This document shows, one piece after another, positions 1-8,061 of a DNA stretch of 13,056 bases. The notes under the pieces are model-generated. The model did not search any database. It was not told where the DNA came from and saw only the letters and a list, made by a program, of their open reading frames with translations. Numbering within the stretch: the first letter of the stretch is position 1; each line of letters starts with the position of its first letter. Made by a program: the position numbers and the translations under genes. Origin of the DNA: Candidatus Cloacimonadota bacterium (lineage in GTDB: Bacteria > Cloacimonadota > Cloacimonadia > Cloacimonadales > WRIO01). The stretch covers positions 1 through 13,056 of the forward strand of contig JALNXV010000061.1 of assembly GCA_023230175.1 (NCBI GenBank), given 5' to 3'.

Positions 1-28
1 CACAACAACATTATTCAACAGCCTTTTA

Positions 29-1744
29 TTATTTCAAGAGTAACATCCTTTTTACTATAACTTGATTATTCACAGATACTTTGCAAAAATAAATTCCTGA
101 GGATACAGATTTAGAAAAATTATTATATCCATCCCATTCAAAGTTATATTTTTGTGGATTTAATGAGCCATTAATAACAGTTTTAATTAGTTGTCCCTTA
201 ATATTATAAATTGATATGTTAACATTAGCTTGCTGTTTTAAATCAAGCGATATATTTGTTTCCGGATTAAATGGATTTGGATAAATTGAAAAGTCTAAAT
301 CATTGTTCAGAGTTATTATTTCTTCATCATCAATAGGCGTAGGTTCATTTTGCCATTGTAAATAAGGGTAACCTTCGTTGAAATCATCTGATATAGCCCA
401 TACTGAATCAAAATCCCATCCGATAGCTGTATAAGTTGAAATATCTTTCATCTCTTGTGTATTCGCACTTATGATGTTTAAATGACTTGCATAATTATTC
501 AAAGTTTCGTCTGATACATCAGATGATAATTCATTATTCCAAACACAATTTCTGATTAAAGCATAACTTGTCGCAGATCTAAAAATTGGATAGTTATTTA
601 CACCGCAACTATATGATTTTTCTAAAACAGCATACTCACTTACATAAGAAACAATACCTGTTTCACAATTACCAAAAGAATAACAATCTTTTACTAATGA
701 TAGTCCCTCCATATAATAACAAATACCACTACCTACGTCACCCATATTATGACATCTTCTAACATAACCGTTATTTTCAAAAACAATTCCTGCTGATTTT
801 GGATAGTTTTCATTTGAAACATCATTTCCATAATTATAACAATTTATAATTAATGATGATACTACTGCATAACCGACTATACCTCCCATTCTATATCCCA
901 AATCTGCAAGATTATATGAATTTTTAATTAATCCTCTATTAAAACCTACAATACCCCCAAAGTAATAAATTAAGATCTTACTATTGTTTTTTTCATTAGT
1001 TATATCAGTTTTTGCTATACCCCCAAGACTACCATCAAAGAAACAAACATCTATAACTCCTCCGGCAGCTCCTGCTATACCACCTACATATGCATGTCCA
1101 ATAACATTTGCAGTGCTGTAACAATTTGTTGCATTGTTTATTACACCGGCAATACCTCCGACATAGAAGTGTGAATTTATAATGACACTATTTGAAGAAC
1201 TATTAATTATTGTATTACCAGAACCGACAATACCTCCAACATACCACTCCCCTGAAAGATTTCCATTTACATGAATATTTTCAATGACAGATGATGACTT
1301 ACCCACAAGAGCTCCAACATAATCACTACCATTAATATTGTAATCTTCTAAAGATAAATTTTTTAATGTACCACCAATACCAAATAATCCAATATAATTA
1401 GTATTTGGTCTATTAATCATTAAGTTGTATATTGTAAAGTTTTGACCATCATAAGAGCCTCTAAATTCACAGTTAGTTTCATCATAACCAATAGGTAACC
1501 ATCCTGCTGTAGAATTTGATGTTGCTTGTGCATCAATATCACAAGTTTGAATATAATGTTTATGCATCCGAGAACTATATGAGAGATTATCAACTGTGTC
1601 TCTAATTGTTATCCAGTATAAATTCTCTAAACTTGATATTTGATAAGGGTTTTCAGGAGTTCCTTCTCCAATGGGTGTAATATATGATTGAGCAAACAAA
1701 GAACTTAAATAACACAATATAATTAAAATAAATAACTTTTTCAT
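29..1744 (-). CDS. Secreted GLUG-repeat protein with C-terminal sorting domain
   Basis: Predicted exported surface or extracellular protein of 571 residues; biochemical role unknown. A signal peptide covers about residues 1-19 (MKK, hydrophobic stretch, then FAQS). Residues about 115-335 hold repeated YVGGI(V/A)G ... NCY(S/N) units, the signature of GLUG repeats, which form a right-handed beta-helix-like stack in surface proteins and adhesins. A closing segment near 434-464 (GWDFDSVWAI ... GYPYLQW) is the usual end of such arrays. Residues about 485-571 form the FlgD-Ig-like sorting tail (YPNPFNP at 488-494, IYNIKGQ at 512-518, SSGIY at 548-552, ending LLLK), expected to direct export by a type IX-like system. 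ATG 1744 is preceded by AGGAGG at good spacing, and this site overlaps the TAG stop of the upstream gene 8 nt away, so the two are probably co-transcribed and coupled. Only 28 bases remain beyond the stop; no terminator is visible there. Confidence 0.88.
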   Translation of the reverse strand: MKKLFILIILCYLSSLFAQSYITPIGEGTPENPYQISSLENLYWITIRDTVDNLSYSSRMHKHYIQTCDIDAQATSNSTAGWLPIGYDETNCEFRGSYDGQNFTIYNLMINRPNTNYIGLFGIGGTLKNLSLEDYNINGSDYVGALVGKSSSVIENIHVNGNLSGEWYVGGIVGSGNTIINSSSNSVIINSHFYVGGIAGVINNATNCYSTANVIGHAYVGGIAGAAGGVIDVCFFDGSLGGIAKTDITNEKNNSKILIYYFGGIVGFNRGLIKNSYNLADLGYRMGGIVGYAVVSSLIINCYNYGNDVSNENYPKSAGIVFENNGYVRRCHNMGDVGSGICYYMEGLSLVKDCYSFGNCETGIVSYVSEYAVLEKSYSCGVNNYPIFRSATSYALIRNCVWNNELSSDVSDETLNNYASHLNIISANTQEMKDISTYTAIGWDFDSVWAISDDFNEGYPYLQWQNEPTPIDDEEIITLNNDLDFSIYPNPFNPETNISLDLKQQANVNISIYNIKGQLIKTVINGSLNPQKYNFEWDGYNNFSKSVSSGIYFCKVSVNNQVIVKRMLLLK

Positions 1745-1752
1745 AAATCCTC

Positions 1753-3279
1753 CTATTTAAGCAAGACGCATTTTTTTGTTATTGATATGTCATCATAAGA
1801 TAGAGTATAAAAATATATTCCGGATGAAACTGTTTTACTATTATCGTCATCACCATACCAAAATATTTTATGATATCCTAAATCTAATCTATCATCGATT
1901 AAACTTTTAATCTTTTGACCTTTGAGATTATATATTTCCAGTTTAATACTTTTTGACTCAGGTAACTCAAAAGAAATAAGTGTTTTAGGATTAAATGGAT
2001 TTGGATAATTCTGTTTTAAAATCTCAGTTGTTTGAGGAATCGCAATATCTTCATTTTCACAATATATATCATTAGAAATTAAGGTAGAGGATACAAGTTG
2101 AAATTGATTATCGACTTGTTCATAAATAACTTGTTGAAATCCTTTTACAGCACATTTCCTTATCCAGCATATATAATTATCATAAGCAAAAACCTTATGT
2201 GGAACTCTTGAATTAAAAGGATGACATTGATACTGAGCTATAAGTTCAGTATTCTTTCTTATTTTTAAGTAATCCCCATAATATAAGTCACCAGTATTAG
2301 AAAAACTATATGAATATGGGAAAGCATAGGGTCCACCAATTAGTTCTATAATGTTTTCACTATAATCTACCGTATCAATTAATAATAAAAAAGAATCTAA
2401 AAACTCATCTAAATGAGCCCATGCTTCAATTTTAATTAGCAAAACATCATTTGGAGTGATATCGAAATTAGAGTAATTTATGATATTACCATAGTCATTT
2501 AATAACTTTACTAAACTTAATCCGGATTCTTCTGAATATTTAAACACAGCATCAAACCATTGATTATTATCAAGATATGAATTTGTAAAAAACAAATCTC
2601 CATGTGTATTATATACTGCTTTTAAATGTGGATAACCTGATATATCTACATTGAACGAATCAGTTTGAACAAATTCATTGTCAATATACTGAGCAATTCT
2701 CATTAAACCCGGGACATAAGATAGTTTTGTTAAAACATTTCCGTTAAAAAGAATAAGTGAGTTATTAAAATTTCGTTGTAATGTTATTTCTCTATAATTA
2801 TCAAATATAATAATATAATGATTCATATATGGTTCACTGTTGTCTGTGATTAGTTTACTCGCAAAAAATATATCTCCAACTTGTTTAACTTTATATCCGT
2901 AATTTATATTTAAAGGATTCTCCCATAAAGGTTCCAAATCATAATTATATTTCATATATGAAATGTTTATTCTAGATTCATAATACCCAAATAAAAGAGC
3001 ATTATCAGTTGTTTTGAAAATTTTTGGATAAATTGTATCTGATGTCTGGAATTTTTCAGTAATAGCATACACCTGAGGAGAATTCCACTTCTTTTCACCG
3101 GTTACACTAATGCCTTGAATTAAATATTTAATTTCAAAATCGTGATATTCTGTCCATACATGGTAAAAGTATCCTTCTGCATACACAGATGAATTATGAA
3201 AAACTTTATCAACATGAACCTGTGAATGTAAGTAAAAAAATGATATAACTAAAAAAGAAAAAAGTATAATTTTTTTCAT
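1753..3279 (-). CDS. Secreted protein of unknown function with C-terminal sorting domain
   Basis: Protein of 508 residues. An in-frame TTG lies four codons upstream (3291), but GGAGGT sits exactly across that TTG, 4 nt before ATG 3279, so the ATG is the start. The signal peptide (MKKIILFSFLVISFFYLHSQ) ends near residue 20. The body, about 21-420, has no family I recognise. It is rich in Tyr, Asn and Asp, with many short alternating beta-like strands ending in W/Y/F, and could be a beta-propeller or another all-beta fold; this is inference. The C-terminus from about 425 is the FlgD-Ig-like/type A sorting module (YPNPFNP at 425-431, IYNLKGQ, SSGIY, final VLLK), close to that of the next gene. 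It is first in a two-gene operon behind a TTGACA promoter, and the stop codon is shared with the ribosome binding site of the GLUG gene. Probably a cell-surface or secreted structural or binding protein. Confidence 0.85.
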   Translation of the reverse strand: MKKIILFSFLVISFFYLHSQVHVDKVFHNSSVYAEGYFYHVWTEYHDFEIKYLIQGISVTGEKKWNSPQVYAITEKFQTSDTIYPKIFKTTDNALLFGYYESRINISYMKYNYDLEPLWENPLNINYGYKVKQVGDIFFASKLITDNSEPYMNHYIIIFDNYREITLQRNFNNSLILFNGNVLTKLSYVPGLMRIAQYIDNEFVQTDSFNVDISGYPHLKAVYNTHGDLFFTNSYLDNNQWFDAVFKYSEESGLSLVKLLNDYGNIINYSNFDITPNDVLLIKIEAWAHLDEFLDSFLLLIDTVDYSENIIELIGGPYAFPYSYSFSNTGDLYYGDYLKIRKNTELIAQYQCHPFNSRVPHKVFAYDNYICWIRKCAVKGFQQVIYEQVDNQFQLVSSTLISNDIYCENEDIAIPQTTEILKQNYPNPFNPKTLISFELPESKSIKLEIYNLKGQKIKSLIDDRLDLGYHKIFWYGDDDNSKTVSSGIYFYTLSYDDISITKKCVLLK

Positions 3280-3283
3280 TACG

Positions 3284-3289
3284 ACCTCC
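3284..3289 (-). promoter_or_regulatory. Ribosome binding site deciding the start at 3279
   Basis: On the minus strand this reads GGAGGT, followed by CGTA and ATG. It overlaps the alternative TTG start at 3291, which has no usable site of its own and is therefore rejected. Confidence 0.8.
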
Positions 3290-3307
3290 AATATATTTAA
3301 TATATAT

Positions 3308-3337
3308 TATTTACTCTTTTTTAAAAATATTTGTCAA
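3308..3337 (-). promoter_or_regulatory. Sigma-70-type promoter for the two-gene secreted-protein operon
   Basis: The minus strand has a consensus -35 TTGACA at 3337-3332, an 18-bp spacer and TAAATA at 3313-3308 as the -10. It lies about 30 bp upstream of the ATG at 3279, in very AT-rich DNA. The -35 match is perfect; the -10 is weaker and a neighbouring AT-rich hexamer could serve instead. Confidence 0.55.
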
Positions 3338-3456
3338 CTATTTTTTTATAAATTTAGTAAAAAAATTTTTATTAATAAAAACTACTGATTAAGGATAATT
3401 TATATTCTTTATTGTCATTTGAATATTACAAATATTTGATTTATCCATTGATAAAC

Positions 3457-3504
3457 TACAGGTGACCTCCAGGATGCTTTTTTCCTTCCTGGAGGTCACC
3501 TGTA
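3457..3504. repeat. Perfect 18-bp inverted repeat with 12-nt loop
   Basis: The left arm 3457-3474 (TACAGGTGACCTCCAGGA) is exactly reverse-complementary to the right arm 3487-3504. The 12-nt loop at 3475-3486 is pyrimidine-rich. Ten of the 18 arm bases are G or C, in an otherwise strongly AT-rich neighbourhood. The stem is not followed by a T tract on either strand, so it is not a standard intrinsic terminator. Candidates are a dispersed palindromic repeat (REP or MITE-like), an RNA-processing or 3' stabilising stem for the M14 operon transcript, or a protein-binding palindrome. Confidence 0.85.
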
Positions 3505-3560
3505 TGTTTCTTGATTTTTATATGCAAACTTCGTTCAAACCGGCAGTTCGAACAACAATT

Positions 3561-3582
3561 CTGCGAGCATCCTTGCTTGCGG
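3561..3582. repeat. Second GC-rich hairpin beside the inverted repeat
   Basis: CTGCGAGC (3561-3568) can pair with GCTTGCGG (3575-3582) around a 6-nt loop, 8 pairs including two G-U wobbles when read as plus-strand RNA. The octamer AGCATCCT at 3566-3573 is also an exact reverse complement of AGGATGCT at 3471-3478 in the larger repeat, so alternative pairing is possible. Confidence 0.5.
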
Positions 3583-3679
3583 GAAAAATCATAATTCATT
3601 TACATTCAAAAAAATTAATGCCTCAATCAAAGATGATTATAGTCTTTTTGAATAATGTAATATATGTCTCTAAGTATAT

Positions 3680-5986
3680 TTACTTAATTATCAACATTTT
3701 CTGAGTATTAGATATCTTATCATTCATTTTAAATCTATAAAGGTATATTCCTGATGAGAGTTTTATGAGTTGAGAATTACTATTTAAATCATATTTTAAA
3801 TTTTTACTATTTTTATTAACTTTTAAGTTTGCTACTTTTTGTCCTTTGATATTATAGATTGAGATTTCTATATCATCACTCAATGTTTTATCAAACTTAA
3901 AATTGATTGAACTGTTAAGAGTTATCGGATTTGGATAATGAGAGATTTTAGGTAAATCATTATTAGCTACAACAGTTTCATCAATGATATCAACATAATA
4001 TGAACCCGTATTTATATAAAAATTATCAATATATATACCATCTTCATTTTCAGAGTAATCAGAATTTAACCTAAATCTAAATTTAACATCGGAATCAGCA
4101 TATTGGTTTAAAACATAAGATTTATTAATCCAATCAGAAGTTCCCGTAAATGTGTCAAGAATTTGCCATTGATTATTATGATAAATTTCAAAATAAACAT
4201 AATCATAATCTGCTTCTATGGCATATTTAGTATTAAATCCGACATTAGCAGGTGCATTAATTGGAATACTGAAGTTTGTATTTAGAGTAGCTGTAATATC
4301 TTGCATATCTTGATAATTTCCAGGAGAATCAGATAAAACAATATTATTATCTATATTTTGATAGTTCCATGTTCCTTGTAAAACCCATTCATTGTTTTGC
4401 ATTTCAAAATCCTCAATAAATTCAGGTTCAGAGATATTGAAATCGATATTATAATTGTCTTCATAAATTTCTATTGTAAAAATATAATCAGTATCTTGAT
4501 AATTAACTGAAACATCGTAAGTTCCGTAAGAAATTTGAGGAATATTATAATATCCGTTTTGGTCTGTATAAATAACCGGTACAGGTGTATCTTTAAATTC
4601 TATCCTGACATTTGGTAAAGGTTCATTGTTATTATCAAAAACATAGCCATAAAGATTTGTTAAAGGCAAAGAATTAAGTGTAATTTCAGAAAATACACCT
4701 TGCTCATTAGTAATTTGAACATTTTCTACTAAAACAGGTTCGTAACCATAAGAACTGATTAAAAAATTATACGTACCGGGTAAAACTAAACGGTTAAAAT
4801 ATCCTGTTTCAGCATCATTATATATAGTTAAATGGTCTTGTAATTCAATCTTTGCAGGTAATATTTGATTTTCAGAATTTTTCACAACTCCTGAAAATCC
4901 TCTTTGAGCTTGTTTAATGTAGTTAATTAGTGAATTCTTATTATTATTCCAAAAGTTATCTAATGTATTAGGATTGGGCCATTTATTGTTGCTAATTTCT
5001 GCTGTTATATGAAAAACTTGATTATAATAATTATCCCAGTCTTGCAAACTTCCATAAATGATATACCATTGGGCACCATTGGTTATGCCATCTTCAAACT
5101 CCGTACTATAATACAAGTCAGGATTAAGACTTGCATAAGATAAAGATAGACTTCTAATTAAATCATCATCCGGGAATAATGTCAATGTTGTATCCCAAGG
5201 GTAATTTATTACTTGAGCTCCTCCATGAAAATTAGCAGAAAGCTGTATTTTATTATCAAGTGCAAACTGCATTAAAGTAACTATTTCTGTCTCTCTACCT
5301 TCAAAAGTGTTATCATCATCTGTCAAAAAATTTGGGAAATGCCTGTTTAAGTCAACACCATTGGCATTTTGTCTTTCTTGAGCAATATAACCGTCGGGAT
5401 TAGTTAAAGGATTTATCCAAATTTCAGTATTATCAACCAATTGAGTAATTTCTTGATTGATTCCGTATTCTGAAGTTAAGAATTGAATCAATCTAATCAT
5501 TAAATCATAACCGACAACTTCATCTCCGTGTATAGTTGAAGTTAATTTAACTTTTGGTTTTGCATTATTTTGACTTGGATTCTGGCTAATTTTGATGAAC
5601 AAAATTTGTCTATTTTGAACAGATGTACCGGCAACATAAAGAGAGCAAATATCTGCATAATTTTCTGCAATATCATTCATAAAGCTTACGTATTCATCAT
5701 AAGTATAATATTGATAAGTTTTACTTTCCGGATTATGTTTATATGCACGAGCTTCATTGAACATTTGAATAGGATAATATCCATTTTTTATCAAATTATC
5801 TCGCTGACTTTCATTTACATAGACTACTATGCCGGTTGAAGTTACTTTATCAATACTGATATCCATATTATTTAAATTGTTAACATCAGATCTTATTTTA
5901 TTTGAAGCTATAAAATAGGGTTCTGTTAAAGAATATATACTTGAAATACAAACTAATAAAATAATAAACAACTGTATTTTTTTCAT
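3680..5986 (-). CDS. Secreted M14 zinc carboxypeptidase, carboxypeptidase N/E-like, with sorting domain
   Basis: Exported metallocarboxypeptidase of 768 residues that should remove C-terminal amino acids from peptides outside the cell. Signal peptide is about residues 1-19, followed by a propeptide-like region to about 90. The catalytic domain spans about 91-360: zinc ligands H153 and E156 (HGDE) and H254 (NFHGG), substrate-binding N214-R215 (DLNRHFP) and catalytic E330 (ITAEISN). The GSLQDWDNY ... EISNNKWP stretch resembles the N/E (M14B) subfamily. Two transthyretin/CarboxypepD_reg-like beta domains follow at about 362-440 and 444-520, as expected for that subfamily, then a MAM/jelly-roll-like domain at about 523-660 and the sorting tail at 681-768 (HYPNP, IYNIKGQ, SSGIY, ending IIK). 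ATG 5986 overlaps the upstream TGA as ATGA, and its GGAG site lies inside the previous gene, so translation is coupled. All catalytic residues appear intact. Confidence 0.92.
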   Translation of the reverse strand: MKKIQLFIILLVCISSIYSLTEPYFIASNKIRSDVNNLNNMDISIDKVTSTGIVVYVNESQRDNLIKNGYYPIQMFNEARAYKHNPESKTYQYYTYDEYVSFMNDIAENYADICSLYVAGTSVQNRQILFIKISQNPSQNNAKPKVKLTSTIHGDEVVGYDLMIRLIQFLTSEYGINQEITQLVDNTEIWINPLTNPDGYIAQERQNANGVDLNRHFPNFLTDDDNTFEGRETEIVTLMQFALDNKIQLSANFHGGAQVINYPWDTTLTLFPDDDLIRSLSLSYASLNPDLYYSTEFEDGITNGAQWYIIYGSLQDWDNYYNQVFHITAEISNNKWPNPNTLDNFWNNNKNSLINYIKQAQRGFSGVVKNSENQILPAKIELQDHLTIYNDAETGYFNRLVLPGTYNFLISSYGYEPVLVENVQITNEQGVFSEITLNSLPLTNLYGYVFDNNNEPLPNVRIEFKDTPVPVIYTDQNGYYNIPQISYGTYDVSVNYQDTDYIFTIEIYEDNYNIDFNISEPEFIEDFEMQNNEWVLQGTWNYQNIDNNIVLSDSPGNYQDMQDITATLNTNFSIPINAPANVGFNTKYAIEADYDYVYFEIYHNNQWQILDTFTGTSDWINKSYVLNQYADSDVKFRFRLNSDYSENEDGIYIDNFYINTGSYYVDIIDETVVANNDLPKISHYPNPITLNSSINFKFDKTLSDDIEISIYNIKGQKVANLKVNKNSKNLKYDLNSNSQLIKLSSGIYLYRFKMNDKISNTQKMLIIK

Positions 5987-6882
5987 TTTTTCTCCTTTTG
6001 ATTATATAGAATATAATACATTTTTTCTAAATTCAAACTATGCATTTTTTCAATCCATAATTTTTTATTTTTATAAGTTTGAAAACTAACATCAAATGAT
6101 AATTGCTCACAAAATTCAGATAACAATGTTTTATTATAATTTAAAAAATAAGCTTCTGAAGAGGTTATTAAATTTTGTAAATAATTAATTTGATACTCAA
6201 TATAATTGAATGTATCATTTTTGATTAATTCACCATGCCCACTTATAATTATCTTGGGGTTGAGTTCTTTAATTAAAAATAAACTTTTTAAATGAGAATA
6301 AGGATTTCCCCAATAAAAATAGGGGATACTATAAAAGCCATTTTCGGCTGATAATATAGTATCTCCGGTCCATAAAATACTAGCTTCTTGATCAAAGATA
6401 CAAATAGAGTCAATCGTATGACCGGGAGTGTAATAAATCTGAATATTAACATCTTCATTAAAATCAAGTTTAAAATCATATATCTTATGTTTATCAGTAT
6501 TTGAAAAATTAAAAATAATATTAGGTGAATAAAATTTTTCTTTAGTTGTTTGATTTTTTTTTTTAGGATTTAGAAGGTTTTTTTCACAATTTATTGTATC
6601 TTGATAATATTCATTTGCAATTAAATATAAATCATTGTTTTTATGGTTTTCAATTAAGTAAGTATTCCCAAAATAATGATCACTATGCCAGTGTGTATTT
6701 AAAATATATCTTATGGGTTTTTTAGCTGAATAAATAAATTCAGATATTTGTTTAGTATCTTTTTTTAATAAAAGAGTATCAATAACTATAAAAAAATTGC
6801 CACAGTCAATAACTGTGGCAACTAATTTTAAAACATTTGCTTTAAACAATATTATATTATTATTTAATTTATCTATTTTCAT
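5983..6882 (-). CDS. Metallo-beta-lactamase-fold hydrolase
   Basis: Cytoplasmic-looking 299-residue hydrolase of the metallo-beta-lactamase superfamily; substrate unknown. Metal-binding motifs are complete: H64-W-H66-S-D68-H69, H155 (TPGHT), D174 (WTGDT) and H216 (SGHGE). This pattern supports a two-metal site and is shared by thioesterases, lactonases, phosphodiesterases and class B lactamases. No signal peptide is seen, so a periplasmic antibiotic-resistance enzyme is unlikely. Residues after about 225 form a helical, Tyr- and Lys-rich tail that could confer specificity. The gene begins only 3 nt after the PotD-like gene, with no good ribosome binding site before ATG 6882, suggesting re-initiation by ribosomes finishing that gene. 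Its TGA overlaps the ATG of the secreted carboxypeptidase. The tight packing suggests a shared operon, but the functional link is not obvious. Confidence 0.88.
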   Translation of the reverse strand: MKIDKLNNNIILFKANVLKLVATVIDCGNFFIVIDTLLLKKDTKQISEFIYSAKKPIRYILNTHWHSDHYFGNTYLIENHKNNDLYLIANEYYQDTINCEKNLLNPKKKNQTTKEKFYSPNIIFNFSNTDKHKIYDFKLDFNEDVNIQIYYTPGHTIDSICIFDQEASILWTGDTILSAENGFYSIPYFYWGNPYSHLKSLFLIKELNPKIIISGHGELIKNDTFNYIEYQINYLQNLITSSEAYFLNYNKTLLSEFCEQLSFDVSFQTYKNKKLWIEKMHSLNLEKMYYILYNQKEKK

Positions 6883-6885
6883 AAA

Positions 6886-7941
6886 TTAATTATGTCTAAT
6901 TTCCTGCCAAATTGCATCTACTTTTAATATTTCATCACCGACATTTCTTAATAAAAAACATTTATCTAAGTAGTCATCAGATGGATATATATTTTTATTA
7001 TCTTGTATTCCGGCAGGTAACAACTTAAATGCAGCCTTATTAGGACTCGCATATTGAACAAATTCTGCATTCATAGCTGACATTTTAGCCTCAAGCATAA
7101 AATCAATAAATTTATGAGCCAATTCTTTATTTTCTGCATTTTTAGGAATAGCTAAATAATCTACCCATAAAGTCGAACCTTCCTCCGGCAAAACAAAACC
7201 AATATTTTCATTTTCTTCTAAGACTTGCATTGCATCACCATTATACGCTTGACCTATCCATATAGTTCCATCTTGTACTTCATTTTTATAGCTGTCAGAA
7301 TCAAATTGAGAAATGTTTACATCCCATTCAAGTAGTGTTTTACGTGCAGTTTCAAGAGCGACAACAGAAAAATCATTTGGATTGAAACCATTGTAAATTA
7401 AGGCTACACCTAAAACTTCTCTTGCATCATCTAACATAGTAATCACTCGTTTTTCAGTAAATTTTTGATCAGCTATCATATTCCAAGAAACATTTTTCAT
7501 TTCAGATTCCGGTAAGTATTTTTTATTATAAATAAAACCACAAGTACCCCAAAAATAAGGAATTGAATATTCATTATTAGCATCAAATTCTAAAGATTTT
7601 TTTAATATCATAGGGTCAAGGTTATGATAGTTTGTTAATTTGCTTTTGTCAATTTTATTTATTAAATCTCGTTGAATCAATATTGATATATGATCACCAC
7701 TTGGAACAATTATATCATAAGCTGATTTTGAAGTCATCATCTTTGTCAACATATTTTCATTAGAGTTGTATGTATCATAAATAATACGGCAATCATTTTC
7801 CTTTTCAAATAAACGAATTAGCTCCGGTTCAATATAATCTGTCCAATTAAAAATATATAGAACATTTTTAGCTTTTTTCTGACATCCAAACATCCCAACA
7901 AAAGATACTATAACTAATAGTATTGTCAGTATTTTTCTCAT
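6886..7941 (-). CDS. potD: Polyamine ABC-transporter substrate-binding lipoprotein (PotD/PotF family)
   Basis: Extracytoplasmic solute-binding protein that should capture spermidine, putrescine or a similar cation for an ABC importer. The signal is lipoprotein-type, ending GMFGC, with the lipidated Cys at residue 21 counted from the first of two adjacent ATGs. Family motifs in that numbering: FNWTDYI (W34, Y37), DDAREVLG (D173, E176), AYNGDA (Y234) and LWVDYLAIP (W260, D262). These correspond to the aromatic box and acidic ligands of E. coli PotD, so a polyamine-type ligand is likely. Two ATGs lie in tandem (7944 and 7941). The GGAG at 7950-7947 is 2 nt from the first and 5 nt from the second, so I chose the second, giving 351 residues. 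No permease or ATPase genes (potA, potB, potC) flank it here, which is odd because potD usually closes a potABCD operon. It is first in a group with the hydrolase and the M14 peptidase. Confidence 0.88.
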   Translation of the reverse strand: MRKILTILLVIVSFVGMFGCQKKAKNVLYIFNWTDYIEPELIRLFEKENDCRIIYDTYNSNENMLTKMMTSKSAYDIIVPSGDHISILIQRDLINKIDKSKLTNYHNLDPMILKKSLEFDANNEYSIPYFWGTCGFIYNKKYLPESEMKNVSWNMIADQKFTEKRVITMLDDAREVLGVALIYNGFNPNDFSVVALETARKTLLEWDVNISQFDSDSYKNEVQDGTIWIGQAYNGDAMQVLEENENIGFVLPEEGSTLWVDYLAIPKNAENKELAHKFIDFMLEAKMSAMNAEFVQYASPNKAAFKLLPAGIQDNKNIYPSDDYLDKCFLLRNVGDEILKVDAIWQEIRHN

Positions 7942-7972
7942 CATAACTCCTTATTAATTAAATCATAATATA

Positions 7973-8002
7973 CTAATATTTTTATAATATATAATTTGTA
8001 AA
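7973..8002 (-). promoter_or_regulatory. Possible promoter for the potD-hydrolase-carboxypeptidase group
   Basis: The 117-nt gap upstream of potD contains TTTACA at 8002-7997 and, after 18 bp, TATTAG at 7978-7973 on the minus strand. Both hexamers are imperfect and the region is so AT-rich that chance matches are likely. The gap itself supports a separate transcription start; read-through from folA is the alternative. Confidence 0.3.
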
Positions 8003-8061
8003 GCAGTTTTTTTGAATTATACTCATTTATAGTATTTAATTTTTTTAAAAAATTAATTCGT

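Larger units (their letters stand above)
3292..3679. other. Gene-free stretch holding a GC-rich structured island
   Basis: Positions 3292-3439 are AT-rich promoter DNA. Positions 3440-3582 hold three successive hairpin-forming sequences: TTTATC/GATAAA with a 4-nt loop at 3440-3455, a perfect 18-bp inverted repeat at 3457-3504, and an 8-bp stem at 3561-3582. The island also has an 8-bp palindrome GTTCGAAC at 3546-3553, with a near copy GTTCAAAC at 3533-3540. Its base composition differs sharply from the flanking AT-rich DNA. An 80-codon open frame crosses it on the plus strand, but it has no ribosome binding site, reads through the inverted repeat and overlaps the M14 peptidase end, so I do not call it a gene. 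Positions 3583-3679 show nothing clear, and no T-run terminator for the M14 operon is visible. Confidence 0.6.

Noticed and set aside
3533..3560. tRNA T-arm-like GTTCGAAC, suggesting a tRNA fragment or attachment site
   Set aside because: The bases flanking the loop do not pair into a T stem and no acceptor, D or anticodon arm is visible.
3462..3704. 80-codon plus-strand open frame across the inverted repeat
   Set aside because: No ribosome binding site, it reads through the palindrome, overlaps the end of the peptidase gene, and its product has no recognisable family.
5570..6479. Short open frames at 5570-5839 (plus) and 6288-6479 (minus)
   Set aside because: Both lie within the carboxypeptidase and hydrolase genes in other frames and show no independent motifs or start signals.
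5983..6882. Reading the metallo-beta-lactamase-fold gene as antibiotic resistance
   Set aside because: No signal peptide and only superfamily-level motifs; most members of this fold are not lactamases.
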